This document shows positions 1 to 8,566 of a stretch of 51,761 nucleotides of DNA, piece after piece; the stretch's first letter is position 1; every line of letters begins with the position of its first letter. The translations under genes and the position numbers were made by a program. The notes under the pieces are model-generated. The model was not told the DNA's origin, did not search any database, and saw nothing but the letters and a program-made list of their open reading frames with translations. The stretch lies in NCBI GenBank assembly GCA_038145405.1, contig JAYQPQ010000004.1, forward strand, positions 1-51,761. Reading direction: 5' to 3'. Origin of the DNA: JAYQPQ01 sp038145405. GTDB lineage: Bacteria > Pseudomonadota > Gammaproteobacteria > Pseudomonadales > GM7GCV1.

Positions 1-46
1 GCTCAGCCACAGAGGTCCGAGCGTTATCGCTTTTACTATGGTTCAT
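1..46 (-). CDS. N-terminal fragment, probably a second TonB-dependent receptor (cut by window edge)
   Basis: Only the first 15 codons are in the window (MNHSKSDNARTSVAE...). The ATG at 46-44 has a strong AGGGGG ribosome-binding site a few bases upstream on the minus strand. The residues alone do not identify a family. The TonB-receptor call is an inference: this start sits below a promoter and long 5' leader that closely resemble those of the complete TonB-dependent receptor at 518-3481, and a short polar, basic N-terminus is usual ahead of the signal peptide in such receptors. The neighbouring sequence to the left would settle it. Confidence 0.5.
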   Translation of the reverse strand, partial: MNHSKSDNARTSVAE

Positions 47-377
47 TTTCAACCCCCTAAGGTGAAATGAGTGGTGTTAGAGTCCATTCCTTTTTTGTAC
101 TGAAGCATTCCCGGAGGAATGCAAAGCACCAAGTCCCTTTCGGATACACCAGACGGCCGCCAGCACAGACTGACAGTGTGGATGCATCAGAAAAGAACCG
201 ATAAAACAGAAGATCGCAGGCGAGAGAGTCGCAATACGTTAGGGCGTATCGGACGTGGAGGAGTGCATTGTTAAGAGGAAAAGTTTGCCCTCTTAAAAAT
301 GAACTGCAGCGACGCCTTTCTTGTTTTATCCGGCTTTCTGCTTAAGCAGCATCAATGAACTAAATAGTTCAGGGGGC
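47..377 (-). promoter_or_regulatory. Long 5' leader A, related to leader B
   Basis: This gene-free stretch between the promoter at 378-407 and the start codon at 46 would be transcribed as a leader of about 325 nt. It can be aligned along most of its length, with indels, to the leader at 3482-3795. Shared blocks are GAACTATTTAGTTC-like inverted repeats near the transcription start (357-370), AGTTCATTTTTAAGA, TTAACAATGCAC and GGTG(C/T)TTTGC. A perfect 8-bp stem TTAAGAGG/CCTCTTAA lies at 271-296. No match to a riboswitch class I know was found. It may be a structured regulatory RNA, or simply be conserved because the two loci arose by tandem duplication. Confidence 0.6.
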
Positions 378-407
378 AATTTACCCCTCCTTTTTACGCC
401 CTGTCAA
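378..407 (-). promoter_or_regulatory. Sigma-70 promoter for the gene starting at 46
   Basis: On the minus strand, TTGACA (407-402) and TAAATT (383-378) are separated by 18 bp. The -35 box is perfect. The same arrangement occurs at the promoter of the next TonB receptor (3796-3824). It lies just beyond the terminator at 464-493, which ends the upstream gene. Confidence 0.7.
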
Positions 408-463
408 CCGCTAATGGCCAATCAGTCATCTACGGTTGGCGCACCCGCTGAGCAGGTAACGGG

Positions 464-493
464 CAAAAAAAAGCCAGCCCCTGAGGGCTGGCT
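464..493 (-). terminator. Rho-independent terminator of the TonB-dependent receptor
   Basis: The minus strand carries AGCCAGCCC-TCAG-GGGCTGGCT followed by a run of eight T. The stem is 9 bp with a 4-nt loop. It lies 25 bp past the stop codon of the receptor at 518 and before the promoter of the next receptor gene. Confidence 0.9.
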
Positions 494-517
494 GAATCTT
501 GGGGTTCAATCTTCTTA

Positions 518-3481
518 TTAGAAGCTTTTGCTCAGTTCGACGCGAACCATGCGACCGAACAGATTGTGGACACCAGTATCCACGACACTGCTGCCATCGA
601 TCACGATGGGAGGATCCTTGTCAGTCAGGTTTTGCACGCCAAGGCTGGCGCGAATACCGGACAGCAAGCTGCCGTCATCCGGCGTCTGGTAGGCCACCGT
701 CAGATCGAAGGTCGTCCAATTATCGATTTCGACATCGCCAGAGGGATCATCCGGGTTGGTATAGCCGCCCTCGGTTTTGGCTGACAGGGAAGCATTCCAG
801 TTGTCGTAGCCCCAGGACAAACGATTGGTCATGCGCAGGGAGTTCTGCCAATCCTTGATATCCAGCACATTGAAGTACTGGCCACCCTTCTCCAGGGTGC
901 GCTCCAGGGTGAGGATTTTGGCGACGTTGGAACTGGCGCGGAAAATCCCCCAGTCGTTGGCCCAGGTGTAGGAAATCTGGGTGTCCACACCGTTCTGGTG
1001 CACCGAGCCGACGTTTTGCAGACCCACTTCAATCTCGGCAACGGCAAGGCAGTCAAAACCGTCGCTACCGTTGTAACGCGTGCCGGGATAGCGCAGGAAG
1101 TTGAGGAACTCCGGAGCATAGGTCGAGGTATCGTTCTCCACGCAAGTGGCGGGCTGCGTAAAGGTAGTGATGTAGGGTCGATAGCGTGCAAAGTTCTCCG
1201 GTGAAGTAAAGGCGCTATCCGAGTTCGGCAGGTTCTGAATGCGATCCTCGTACTCGATATCGTAGTAGGTCACTTGCAAATCCAGCCCCTCCACCTGGTA
1301 GGGTGAATATTCGACACCCACGCTCCAGTTAGTTGAAGTCTCTGGCCCTAAGGTGGGCGTACGGCCGCTGCGGCGCATGACCATGATCTCGGGATCACCC
1401 GGCGTCAGTTCACGGCCAACCGTGAGTCCGATAGCAGGATCCACATCAAACCAAGAGGCGCTCATAACTGAATTCACACCCGGATTCACCTGCTCGACCG
1501 TCGGCGCTTTAAAAGCCGTGCCATAGCTGGCGCGCAAGCTCAGGTCGTCATTGACATCCCAAACCACGCCCAAGCGCGGATTGGTGGTACCGCCAAAATC
1601 GGAGTATTCATCGTGGCGCGCCGAGAGGTTAATGGCGAAACGCTGCACGCCCGGCATCGCATTGGCATCGCCAATCAGCGGGATGTAGATTTCCCCAAAA
1701 TAGGAACCTACTTCGCGGCCGTAGGTGGTATCGCGCAGCACGTAGTCTTCCAGTCCGTTGGTCGGGTAGTAGCGTACCGTCTGGTTCAGCCACAGCCAGT
1801 GGTTCTGGTCCATATACTCGGCGCCGATAGAACCGCGCACCGTGCCCCCTGGAAGATCCATCAAGGGTCCTTCAAGACGGGTGACAAAGCCGCTTTGCCA
1901 CTGATCGCCGGCTCGGTAGGTGTCGCCGATCAGGCGCTCGCTCAGATCTTCCGGATTCTGGCCGCCCTGGATATAGGGGTTATACCACTCGGGATTTCCA
2001 CCGCGGGGATTGCCGTTTCCATCGACGCCAATTTCCAGGTAATTGCGATAGCCGACCGGCGTGCCAGCCGGGTCGTGGCGCAGGGCCGCGTTGTTACCCT
2101 CGGTACGGCAGATGTCGCAGCCCTTAGTGCTACCCCAGGACACCGAACTGGTCCACTGAAACTCACCAATATCCCAAATCAAATCCACATAGTGGTTCTG
2201 TGTGCGCGCATAGTTGCGTGCCTTGGCCGGCAGACCGTTGTCACTCATGTTGATGTTGATTGTGTAGCTCGAGCCCGCGCGACGACCTTCGAACGCCACC
2301 AGATCGGCCATGTAGTAGGGGCTGTACTCGGTGACAGTGATGGTGCGCGTGCCGAAGGTCAGATTGCGACTCTCGCGTTTGCTGACCATACCGGTATATT
2401 CCAGCCGGATATCATCGGCGACCTGGAAGCCGGCGCTGACAAAGGCGTTGCGGCGATCCGTGGCGGCCCGATACAGCGCGTAGTCGGCATCGTCCACAGT
2501 CACTACTGGAGCAGCCAGTACCTCGGCCAAGGTCGGGCGCGTAACCGGTGTGGTCAGGGTATAGACCGTAGCATCGTCCGGGTCGATATGGGTGGTGACC
2601 GTTTCACCCGTCCAGCCGGGTGCGGGATTACCGTACAGAGTGTTCCCCACGCGAATCAGGCCATTGGGGCCTGGGTAGCCATTGCCGCGAATGCTGTCAT
2701 TGCGACCGCCGTAGCGAGTCAGATCAGCACTGAGGAAAGGGCTTTCGCTCATGGGCATGGAAGTGGTGTATTCCTTGGACAAGCCAACCATGATGTTGGC
2801 GTTATCCCAGACATGGCCGGCAACGAGCTCGACCTTGCCGATGTCGTAGGGACCACTCTGACCGCTGACCTGCAGATCGAGACCTTCAAAATCGCGGCGC
2901 ATACGGAAATTCACCACGCCGGCAACGGCGTCGGAACCGTAAACCGAAGAGGCACCATCCAAAACCACTTCCACGCGCTCAATGGCGGCGAAGGGGATGG
3001 CATTGGGATCCGGCGCGATCGAAGACACGCCCTGACCCGCCATGCGGTGACCGTTGAGCAACTGCAACGACGCATTGTCGCCCAGGCCACGCAAGTTCAG
3101 GCCGCCGGCACCCGAAGTGTTGCCACCGTCGCCACTTGCTACGCCGGAATCCATCTGCGAGCCCTGCGGCAGGGTGGAGATAATTTCTGCCGCGGCCCGC
3201 ACTGGGGACTCCAGCAGATCTTCACGGGAAAGATTCAGCACCTGCGAGCCGACCGGTGCCACGCCGCGTAGGCCGGTACCGGTCGCGGTGCCCTGGACCA
3301 CGATTTCTTCAATGGATTGACTGCTTTGCACATCTTGCGCCTGCAACTGCGCTGCCGCATGGCTCAGAAGCACAGTGGCAGAAGCAAGCCATATCGCTTT
3401 TTTTAGCTTTCCCGCAGCGCCAGTTCCGAAATAGTCGGTAACCTGCGAGCTGAAAATAGCCGCATTTTTCCTAAGGTTCAT
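518..3481 (-). CDS. TonB-dependent outer-membrane receptor
   Basis: A 987-residue outer-membrane transporter that would import a scarce ligand using TonB-ExbBD energy. The N-terminus has an extended signal region ending near residue 48 (AAAQLQAQ). A TonB-box-like segment EEIVVQG follows at about 58-64. The plug domain covers about 75-210 and includes LNLRGLGDNASLQLLNGHR and the strongly conserved VEVVLDGASSVYGSDAVAG. The rest is a 22-strand-type barrel ending in the aromatic C-terminus ELSKSF. A C-x2-C pair (GCDIC) lies in an extracellular-loop region. The ligand cannot be told from sequence; there is no neighbouring siderophore or vitamin gene. It has its own promoter, a 308-nt leader and a terminator, so it is probably monocistronic. 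A second, probably paralogous receptor gene follows at the left edge. Confidence 0.95.
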   Translation of the reverse strand: MNLRKNAAIFSSQVTDYFGTGAAGKLKKAIWLASATVLLSHAAAQLQAQDVQSSQSIEEIVVQGTATGTGLRGVAPVGSQVLNLSREDLLESPVRAAAEIISTLPQGSQMDSGVASGDGGNTSGAGGLNLRGLGDNASLQLLNGHRMAGQGVSSIAPDPNAIPFAAIERVEVVLDGASSVYGSDAVAGVVNFRMRRDFEGLDLQVSGQSGPYDIGKVELVAGHVWDNANIMVGLSKEYTTSMPMSESPFLSADLTRYGGRNDSIRGNGYPGPNGLIRVGNTLYGNPAPGWTGETVTTHIDPDDATVYTLTTPVTRPTLAEVLAAPVVTVDDADYALYRAATDRRNAFVSAGFQVADDIRLEYTGMVSKRESRNLTFGTRTITVTEYSPYYMADLVAFEGRRAGSSYTININMSDNGLPAKARNYARTQNHYVDLIWDIGEFQWTSSVSWGSTKGCDICRTEGNNAALRHDPAGTPVGYRNYLEIGVDGNGNPRGGNPEWYNPYIQGGQNPEDLSERLIGDTYRAGDQWQSGFVTRLEGPLMDLPGGTVRGSIGAEYMDQNHWLWLNQTVRYYPTNGLEDYVLRDTTYGREVGSYFGEIYIPLIGDANAMPGVQRFAINLSARHDEYSDFGGTTNPRLGVVWDVNDDLSLRASYGTAFKAPTVEQVNPGVNSVMSASWFDVDPAIGLTVGRELTPGDPEIMVMRRSGRTPTLGPETSTNWSVGVEYSPYQVEGLDLQVTYYDIEYEDRIQNLPNSDSAFTSPENFARYRPYITTFTQPATCVENDTSTYAPEFLNFLRYPGTRYNGSDGFDCLAVAEIEVGLQNVGSVHQNGVDTQISYTWANDWGIFRASSNVAKILTLERTLEKGGQYFNVLDIKDWQNSLRMTNRLSWGYDNWNASLSAKTEGGYTNPDDPSGDVEIDNWTTFDLTVAYQTPDDGSLLSGIRASLGVQNLTDKDPPIVIDGSSVVDTGVHNLFGRMVRVELSKSF

Positions 3482-3795
3482 TGTTTACCCCTCTTGAAAG
3501 GTTGCTATTGGTTGGACCCAATCAAAGGAGGGTGAAAAACGATCACGCCAAAGCATGCCTATCCGGAATGCCGCACGCACGCAAACACCGACCCCCTTTG
3601 AAAGGGATCCTAGATGCAAGAGAAATAAACCAAATGAAGAGAGGCTGGCGAGTTGCAACCAGCCCGTGGCCAGTCGAACTCCGGGAAGTGCATTGTTAAA
3701 AAGAAAGTATCTTCTTAAAAATGAACTCGTACGAAGCCATCCAACATTCAGCATCCCTACCCGCATCGCTGAACTAACTAAATAGTTCAAGCTTC
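3482..3795 (-). promoter_or_regulatory. Long 5' leader B of the TonB-dependent receptor
   Basis: This untranslated leader of about 308 nt lies between the promoter at 3796-3824 and the receptor start codon. It shares blocks, in the same order, with the leader at 47-377. The hairpin corresponding to 271-296 lies at 3696-3718. There AAGAAG pairs with TTTCTT, where leader A has AAGAGG pairing with CCTCTT. One pair is changed on both sides (G-C to A-U) and the next becomes G-U, so pairing is kept. An inverted repeat GAACTA...TAGTTC (3771-3788) lies at the expected transcription start. No ORF of note is present. Confidence 0.6.
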
Positions 3796-3824
3796 AATCT
3801 ACCCCCCTAGCAAGTGGCTGTCAA
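3796..3824 (-). promoter_or_regulatory. Sigma-70 promoter of the TonB-dependent receptor
   Basis: The minus strand has TTGACA (3824-3819), a 17-bp spacer and TAGATT (3801-3796). The -35 box is perfect and the spacing optimal. Transcription would start near 3789, inside the GAACTA...TAGTTC inverted repeat, which makes that repeat a candidate operator or a first RNA hairpin. Confidence 0.75.
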
Positions 3825-3850
3825 CCTGGAAAGGGTGCGAAGCTGTACTC

Positions 3851-4174
3851 CTACCATATCCCGGTATCGATCATGAAACGCAGGGCGCCGTTGCGACTGG
3901 TAACACGGAAGGTATAGCTGTGCAGGGAGACATCCTGGCCGCGCTCACCCAGCGCGGCGGTAACACGACCATCGACGGCCTGCACCAGCGATTCGAGATT
4001 GTTGACTGGAGCCGACAGCAGCAGAAAGGCGTGCTGGCGCTCGAACAGGCTGTTGCGAAAACGGAAGCGTCAATTTGCGTCGACGACGGCCAGACCCAGT
4101 GGTAATTCATTCATCGCCTGCGCAATGCGGTTTTCGGTGATCTTGTCGCCCGCAACGCCAATGATGGAGGCCAT
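3851..4174 (-). pseudogene. PAS-like sensor fragment with in-frame TGA
   Basis: From ATG 4174 the frame reads MASIIGVAGDKITENRIAQA, then MNELPLGLAVVDAN, a TGA at codon 35 (4072-4070), and continues with no frame change as RFRFRNSLFERQHAFLLLSA and onward for 72 residues to a TAG at 3851. The segment ELPLGLAVVDAN-x-RFRFRN looks like the start of a PAS domain, where that sequence would continue unbroken. The coding signal on both sides of the TGA suggests one gene of 107 codons, now broken. A single base change would restore it. The full-length family member is unknown to me, and there is no HTH or kinase domain, so it may also be a truncated remnant. Confidence 0.5.
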
Positions 4175-4284
4175 GTCTGTCAGCCCTTACTTAAAGCTGT
4201 TTTGATACTAATGCGGCTCAGCCTAACAGTATTAGCGGGGTGAAAGCGGCATATGCCACTAGCGGAGTGGGGCCTCAAGGCCGC

Positions 4285-4290
4285 TATAAT
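4285..4290 (+). promoter_or_regulatory. -10 element upstream of the RND pump genes
   Basis: A perfect TATAAT lies about 26 bp before the ATG at 4316. No good -35 box is visible at the right distance, so activator dependence is possible. A short palindrome GGCC-TCAA-GGCC (4271-4282) lies directly upstream. The position also argues against translation starting at 4253, which would precede the transcript. Confidence 0.5.
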
Positions 4291-4315
4291 GCGACCTCTT
4301 TTACGAGCGATTCCC

Positions 4316-5332
4316 ATGCTTTCTTTCCGCTCAATGCTCAAGCTGAGCATGATCCTAACAATACCTAGTCTTGTCCTGGCGCAGGAGCCTAGGCTTGTCG
4401 AAGTTCGGCCCTTGTCCGAGATCGCCAGTTATCCGCTGCGTTCAGCACCCGCCACAGTGATCAGCCTGAACCAGCCGCAAATCAGCGCCGAGATCAGTGC
4501 GCGACTGGAGTCTCTGCCGGTGAAGGTTGGAGACCGTGTTGCCGCAGGTGAAATTTTGGCACAACTGGATTGCCGTGAAACTTCCCTGTCAAGGCGATCC
4601 GCCGAGGCGCAACAACAGGTCGCGGCGGCACATCTGGATCTCGCGCGCGCGCGCCTGAATCGCGCCGAACCCCTGGTAGTGAATCAGTTGCTCTCCCAGG
4701 ACGACCTCGATTCCCGCCGCACTGAACTGCAAGCTGCTGAAGCCCAAGCGCAGGACACGCAGGCGCGTCTTGAGCTGGCCCGCCTGCAGGAGTCACGCTG
4801 CACCATTCGCGCTCCGTTCGATGCTCTGGTACTGGAACGCAGCGCCCAGTCCGGCCAGTGGCTGTCTCCCGGCACTCCGGTAATCAGCTTGCTGGATATG
4901 AGCCGCATCGAAATCAGCGCGCAGGTGTTTGTTGCCGACGCACAATTTATTGATGCCGAAACTGACCTTGCTCTCGAAGTGAACGGCCAAAACTTCGCGG
5001 TTCGACTTCGCACCCTGCTCGACGCCATCGACCCGACCACGCGCAACCGCGAGGCGCGTTTTGAATTCATGACCCAGGCCAGCCTGATTGGCGCTGCAGG
5101 CAAGGTCAGCTGGCGCGACCCTCGACCCCACGTGCCACCGCAACTTCTGCTGGAGCGCGATGGTGCGCTCGGCATTTTCCTGCTGCGGCAGAATCGAGCC
5201 AGTTTCCTGTCCCTGCCCGATGCTCAGCCAGGCCGCAACAATCCCATCGACCTTCCTCTGGATACTCTGGTCGTCGTCGAGGGCCATCTGGGCTTGCGCG
5301 ACGGCGACCCAGCCATAGCCGAGCCGCGCTAA
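4316..5332 (+). CDS. RND efflux periplasmic adaptor subunit (HlyD/AcrA-type)
   Basis: This 338-residue membrane-fusion protein would link the inner-membrane RND pump to an outer-membrane channel. The chosen ATG 4316 gives a clean signal peptide (MLSFRSMLKLSMILTIPSLVLA, cleavage after ALA-Q); the longer frame from 4253 adds unlikely residues upstream of the -10 box. A lipoyl/barrel-sandwich half (about 45-85, LPVKVGDRVAAGEILAQLD), an Ala/Gln-rich coiled-coil hairpin (about 85-150) and the return half (TIRAPFDALVLERSAQSGQW) are in the usual order. It ends 4 bp before the permease gene, so the two are co-translated. No outer-membrane factor is encoded nearby, so a TolC-like protein from elsewhere must be used. 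Confidence 0.9.
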   Translation: MLSFRSMLKLSMILTIPSLVLAQEPRLVEVRPLSEIASYPLRSAPATVISLNQPQISAEISARLESLPVKVGDRVAAGEILAQLDCRETSLSRRSAEAQQQVAAAHLDLARARLNRAEPLVVNQLLSQDDLDSRRTELQAAEAQAQDTQARLELARLQESRCTIRAPFDALVLERSAQSGQWLSPGTPVISLLDMSRIEISAQVFVADAQFIDAETDLALEVNGQNFAVRLRTLLDAIDPTTRNREARFEFMTQASLIGAAGKVSWRDPRPHVPPQLLLERDGALGIFLLRQNRASFLSLPDAQPGRNNPIDLPLDTLVVVEGHLGLRDGDPAIAEPR

Positions 5333-5336
5333 GACT

Positions 5337-8300
5337 ATGAACTGGCTGCGGGTGTTCCTGGGCAACCACGTACTGGCAAACCTCATGTTTGCGCTGGTAC
5401 TGGTGCTTGGTATCGCTGTCTTTGCGGTGATGCCACGGGAACGCGATCCGGAGATCAACTTTAACTGGATCAATATTCTCACAATACTGCCAGGCGCATC
5501 GGCGGGCGATGTGGAGAAGCGCGTCACGGATCCTCTCGAAGATGCCATCAGTCGTGCCGTGCAGGACATCGACTTCGTTTCCAGCACATCGCGGGAGAGT
5601 GTGTCGACCATTCTGGTGCGCTTCAATCAGCTCGACGAGCGAACCTTCGACAAGCGCATGGCTGATCTGCGTCGGGAAATACAGAACGCCTACACCGATC
5701 AACTTCCGGATGAAGCAGAAGACCCCTACATTCTGGAAATTACCAGTTCCAACGGCTTTCCGACGGCCACCCTGGTAGCGCAGGGACTCGGCACCGACGA
5801 GTCCTTCCGCCGACAGGCACGCAACATCAAGGACGAACTAGAGCGCATCGACGGAGTGAACACAGCCGATGCCGTCGGCCTTTACGAACCCGAACTTCAC
5901 ATTCTCTTCTACCCTGAGCGACTCGGTGGATTGGGCATTGGGCCCGCTGATCTAGCAGACACGGTGCGCAGCTATTTTCGCGACGCCTCGGTGGGTGATC
6001 TAGCCACGGATGAAGGCAAGTGGGTGGTGCGCCTGCAAGGCACCGATGCGGATCCCGCCGTACTGGCTACCTACCCGATCGTCACCGCTCAGGGAGTCGT
6101 GCCCCTGGGCAGCCTGGCAGACATCATTACCACCACGGAAGAGCCTGAGCAGCTGGTGCGCTTCCAGGGCACACCGGCAATTTCCTTCACCATCACCAAG
6201 GACTCCAATACCAATATCCTGGATCTGCTGGACCGCATTAACCAGTACATCGAGGACAAAAACGCACTGGCCGACACCACGGGCATGCGCCTTTATCTGA
6301 TCGACGACCAGACCGTATCGACGCGCGCTGCGCTCAGCCTGATGCAAAACAACGCGCTTATCGGTCTGGTGCTGGTGCTGTTGGTAACCTGGCTGTTTCT
6401 GGGCAGCCGCATTGCCTTCTTTACCAGCCTGGGCATTCCTTTCACCCTGGCGGGTACCTTTCTTATTCTCAACTCCCTGGGCATGACGCTGAACAACTCC
6501 GTGTTACTGGGGGTTGTCATTGCGCTCGGGATGATCGTCGACGACGCCGTGGTGGTGGTCGAAGCAATTTACTACCGCTTCGAACGGGGCGTTCGCGGCA
6601 TGGGCGCCATTATCGATTCACTGAAGGAAGTCTTCGCACCTGTCACCAGTTCGGTACTGACCACGATCGCCGCTTTCCTGCCTTTAACCTTGTTGCCTGG
6701 CATTCTCGGCGACTTCATGCGTGTGATCCCGCTGACCGTCTGCGCAGCGCTGCTGGTGAGCTTGCTGGAGGCCTACTGGATGCTTCCGGTGCACATTGCC
6801 ATGGGGGAAGAAGAGCGCTCCACCGGCGGTGCTCGTCAGCCCACGCGCTGGAAATTTCTGCAGCCAGTGCAGGCTGCCTGGGCTAACTGGAGATCAGCCT
6901 GCCGCCAATGGCAGAAAACAACGCGCAGGCATCGTTGGCAAGCCATCCACTGGTTGCGCCTGAGCTACACCCGCCTTTTGTTGACTACCCTGCGCAACCC
7001 AGCCAAGGCATCTGCAGCGGTTGCTGGTGTCGTCATGGTGGCGTTGGTTGGCGTGCTGCTGGGCGGCGTCAAAGCCAATTTCTTCGCCGCCGACGCCTTC
7101 CGCATCTTTTACGTCAATCTGGAAATGCCGCGCGGCACATCGCTGGAAGAAACCATTGCCGTGGTACAGCGAGCCGAGCGCGAAGCGCTGAGTCTGCTGG
7201 AAGAGGGTGAGCTGCGCGGTAGCGTGGCCTTTGCCGGGCAAATGTTCACCCAAACCGAGGCGCTGTTCGGCGACAACATCGGCCAGGTCATGGTCAGCCT
7301 TGAACCTCGCCTGCGGGGTGGACGGGAAATGCTGGAGATCAATAATCTGGTCGAATCTTCTCTGGCCAGTTGGAATCTGCCAGGCGAACTGACTCTGATG
7401 CGGGTCGAGGATGGTCCGCCGGTTGCCAAGCCTATTAGCGTAAAGGTGCGTGGCGACAACTTCGAAGAAATTCAGGCGGCCGCAGATGCCCTGGAAGACT
7501 TCATGCGCTCTACCGGGGTATTTCAAAACATCACCCAGGACTTTCGGCCCGGCAACCCCGAACTGGTCCTGCGCCACGACGGCGAAGCCATCCAGCGCGC
7601 CGGCATCTCGCCACTCGCTGTGACGCGTACCATTCAGGCCTATGTCGATGGCGAACTGGTGTCTCAGTACCAGAATAACGGCGAGGAGGTGATGGTTAGG
7701 GTGAAGGCGCAGCAGGACAACCTGGCTGGTATCGACCAACTGCTGCGCGAGACGCTCCCGCTTCCCAGCGGACAGTCCGTGGCGCTGGGTGATTTGGTCG
7801 AAGCTACCTATACCCAAGGGCAGCAGAACATTCGTCACTACAACTTCCGTCGAACCATTACGCTGGAATCCGATATTGATGTCGAGGCGGTGAATACCGT
7901 CAGCGCCAACACCATGGTGCAGGATCATTGGCAGCAGATTCGCGAGCAGCACCCTCAAGTCAATCTGGATTTTTCCGGCGAGCTGGACGATGTCTTTGAA
8001 TCCATTGACGCCATCGTCATCTTGATGGCAGCGGGGTTAGGCTTCATCTACCTGATTCTGGGAACCCAGTTTGGCAGCTACTGGCAACCCTTCCTGATCA
8101 TATTTGGCACCCTACCCCTCGCCATCACCGGTGTTGCCCTGGGGCTGCTGATCACGCGCAACCCCTTCAGCCTTTATACGCTCTACGGCACTGTGGCGTT
8201 GATCGGCATCTCGGTGAACGCTGCCATTGTGCTGATCTCGGCGGCCAACGACCGCATCGAACAAGGCATGAGCGTGTTGCATGCGACCGTCTATGCCGCT

Positions 8301-8534
8301 CGACGACGCGTCATTCCCATCCTGATCACCTCGCTGACTACCATCGCCGGCCTGTTTTCACTCGCGGCAGGATTGGCAGGGAAATCGCTGGTCTGGGGAC
8401 CTGTCGCCACCGCGATCGTCAGCGGTCTGACTGTGTCTACCATTCTCACTCTCTTTGTCATTCCGCTGTTTTACCGCATGGCCATGGGTTACTCGCTGCG
8501 CCATCGGCAATCACCCTCGCATTACACCCATTAA
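5337..8534 (+). CDS. RND efflux permease (AcrB family)
   Basis: A 1065-residue, proton-driven inner-membrane pump of the hydrophobe/amphiphile efflux group. TM1 starts at about residue 13. The porter domain follows (GFPTATLVAQ; FRRQARNIKDELERIDGV). TM4 carries the proton-relay Asp pair in LGMIVDDAVVVVE. After a second large periplasmic half, TM8-12 include GTQFGSYWQPFLIIFGTLPL and ISVNAAIVLISAANDR. The length equals that of ordinary AcrB-type subunits. Residues about 495-560 hold a basic Trp/Arg-rich cytoplasmic linker (WRSACRQWQKTTRRHRWQ) that looks longer than usual. The substrate is unknown. It is followed 32 bp later by moaA, which may be read from the same transcript. Confidence 0.95.
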   Translation: MNWLRVFLGNHVLANLMFALVLVLGIAVFAVMPRERDPEINFNWINILTILPGASAGDVEKRVTDPLEDAISRAVQDIDFVSSTSRESVSTILVRFNQLDERTFDKRMADLRREIQNAYTDQLPDEAEDPYILEITSSNGFPTATLVAQGLGTDESFRRQARNIKDELERIDGVNTADAVGLYEPELHILFYPERLGGLGIGPADLADTVRSYFRDASVGDLATDEGKWVVRLQGTDADPAVLATYPIVTAQGVVPLGSLADIITTTEEPEQLVRFQGTPAISFTITKDSNTNILDLLDRINQYIEDKNALADTTGMRLYLIDDQTVSTRAALSLMQNNALIGLVLVLLVTWLFLGSRIAFFTSLGIPFTLAGTFLILNSLGMTLNNSVLLGVVIALGMIVDDAVVVVEAIYYRFERGVRGMGAIIDSLKEVFAPVTSSVLTTIAAFLPLTLLPGILGDFMRVIPLTVCAALLVSLLEAYWMLPVHIAMGEEERSTGGARQPTRWKFLQPVQAAWANWRSACRQWQKTTRRHRWQAIHWLRLSYTRLLLTTLRNPAKASAAVAGVVMVALVGVLLGGVKANFFAADAFRIFYVNLEMPRGTSLEETIAVVQRAEREALSLLEEGELRGSVAFAGQMFTQTEALFGDNIGQVMVSLEPRLRGGREMLEINNLVESSLASWNLPGELTLMRVEDGPPVAKPISVKVRGDNFEEIQAAADALEDFMRSTGVFQNITQDFRPGNPELVLRHDGEAIQRAGISPLAVTRTIQAYVDGELVSQYQNNGEEVMVRVKAQQDNLAGIDQLLRETLPLPSGQSVALGDLVEATYTQGQQNIRHYNFRRTITLESDIDVEAVNTVSANTMVQDHWQQIREQHPQVNLDFSGELDDVFESIDAIVILMAAGLGFIYLILGTQFGSYWQPFLIIFGTLPLAITGVALGLLITRNPFSLYTLYGTVALIGISVNAAIVLISAANDRIEQGMSVLHATVYAARRRVIPILITSLTTIAGLFSLAAGLAGKSLVWGPVATAIVSGLTVSTILTLFVIPLFYRMAMGYSLRHRQSPSHYTH

Positions 8535-8566
8535 ATCCATTGCGCATGCTGGGTTATGATGAGCCC

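Noticed and set aside
47..377. Cobalamin or TPP riboswitch in the TonB-receptor leader
   Set aside because: I looked for the B12 box and TPP signature sequences in both leaders and found no convincing match; the sequence TGTCAGTCTGTGC is not enough.
1613..3271. Long open frame of 552 codons on the plus strand, opposite the TonB receptor
   Set aside because: It lies wholly antisense to a convincing TonB-dependent receptor, has no family motif and is rich in unlikely residue runs; GC-rich codon bias makes such shadow frames common.
4070..4072. Selenocysteine reading of the TGA in the PAS-like gene
   Set aside because: No hairpin resembling a SECIS element was evident just downstream and PAS-like proteins are not selenoproteins; a nonsense change is simpler.
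4253..4315. Longer N-terminus of the RND adaptor starting at 4253
   Set aside because: It would place the TATAAT box inside the coding region and hide a good signal peptide.
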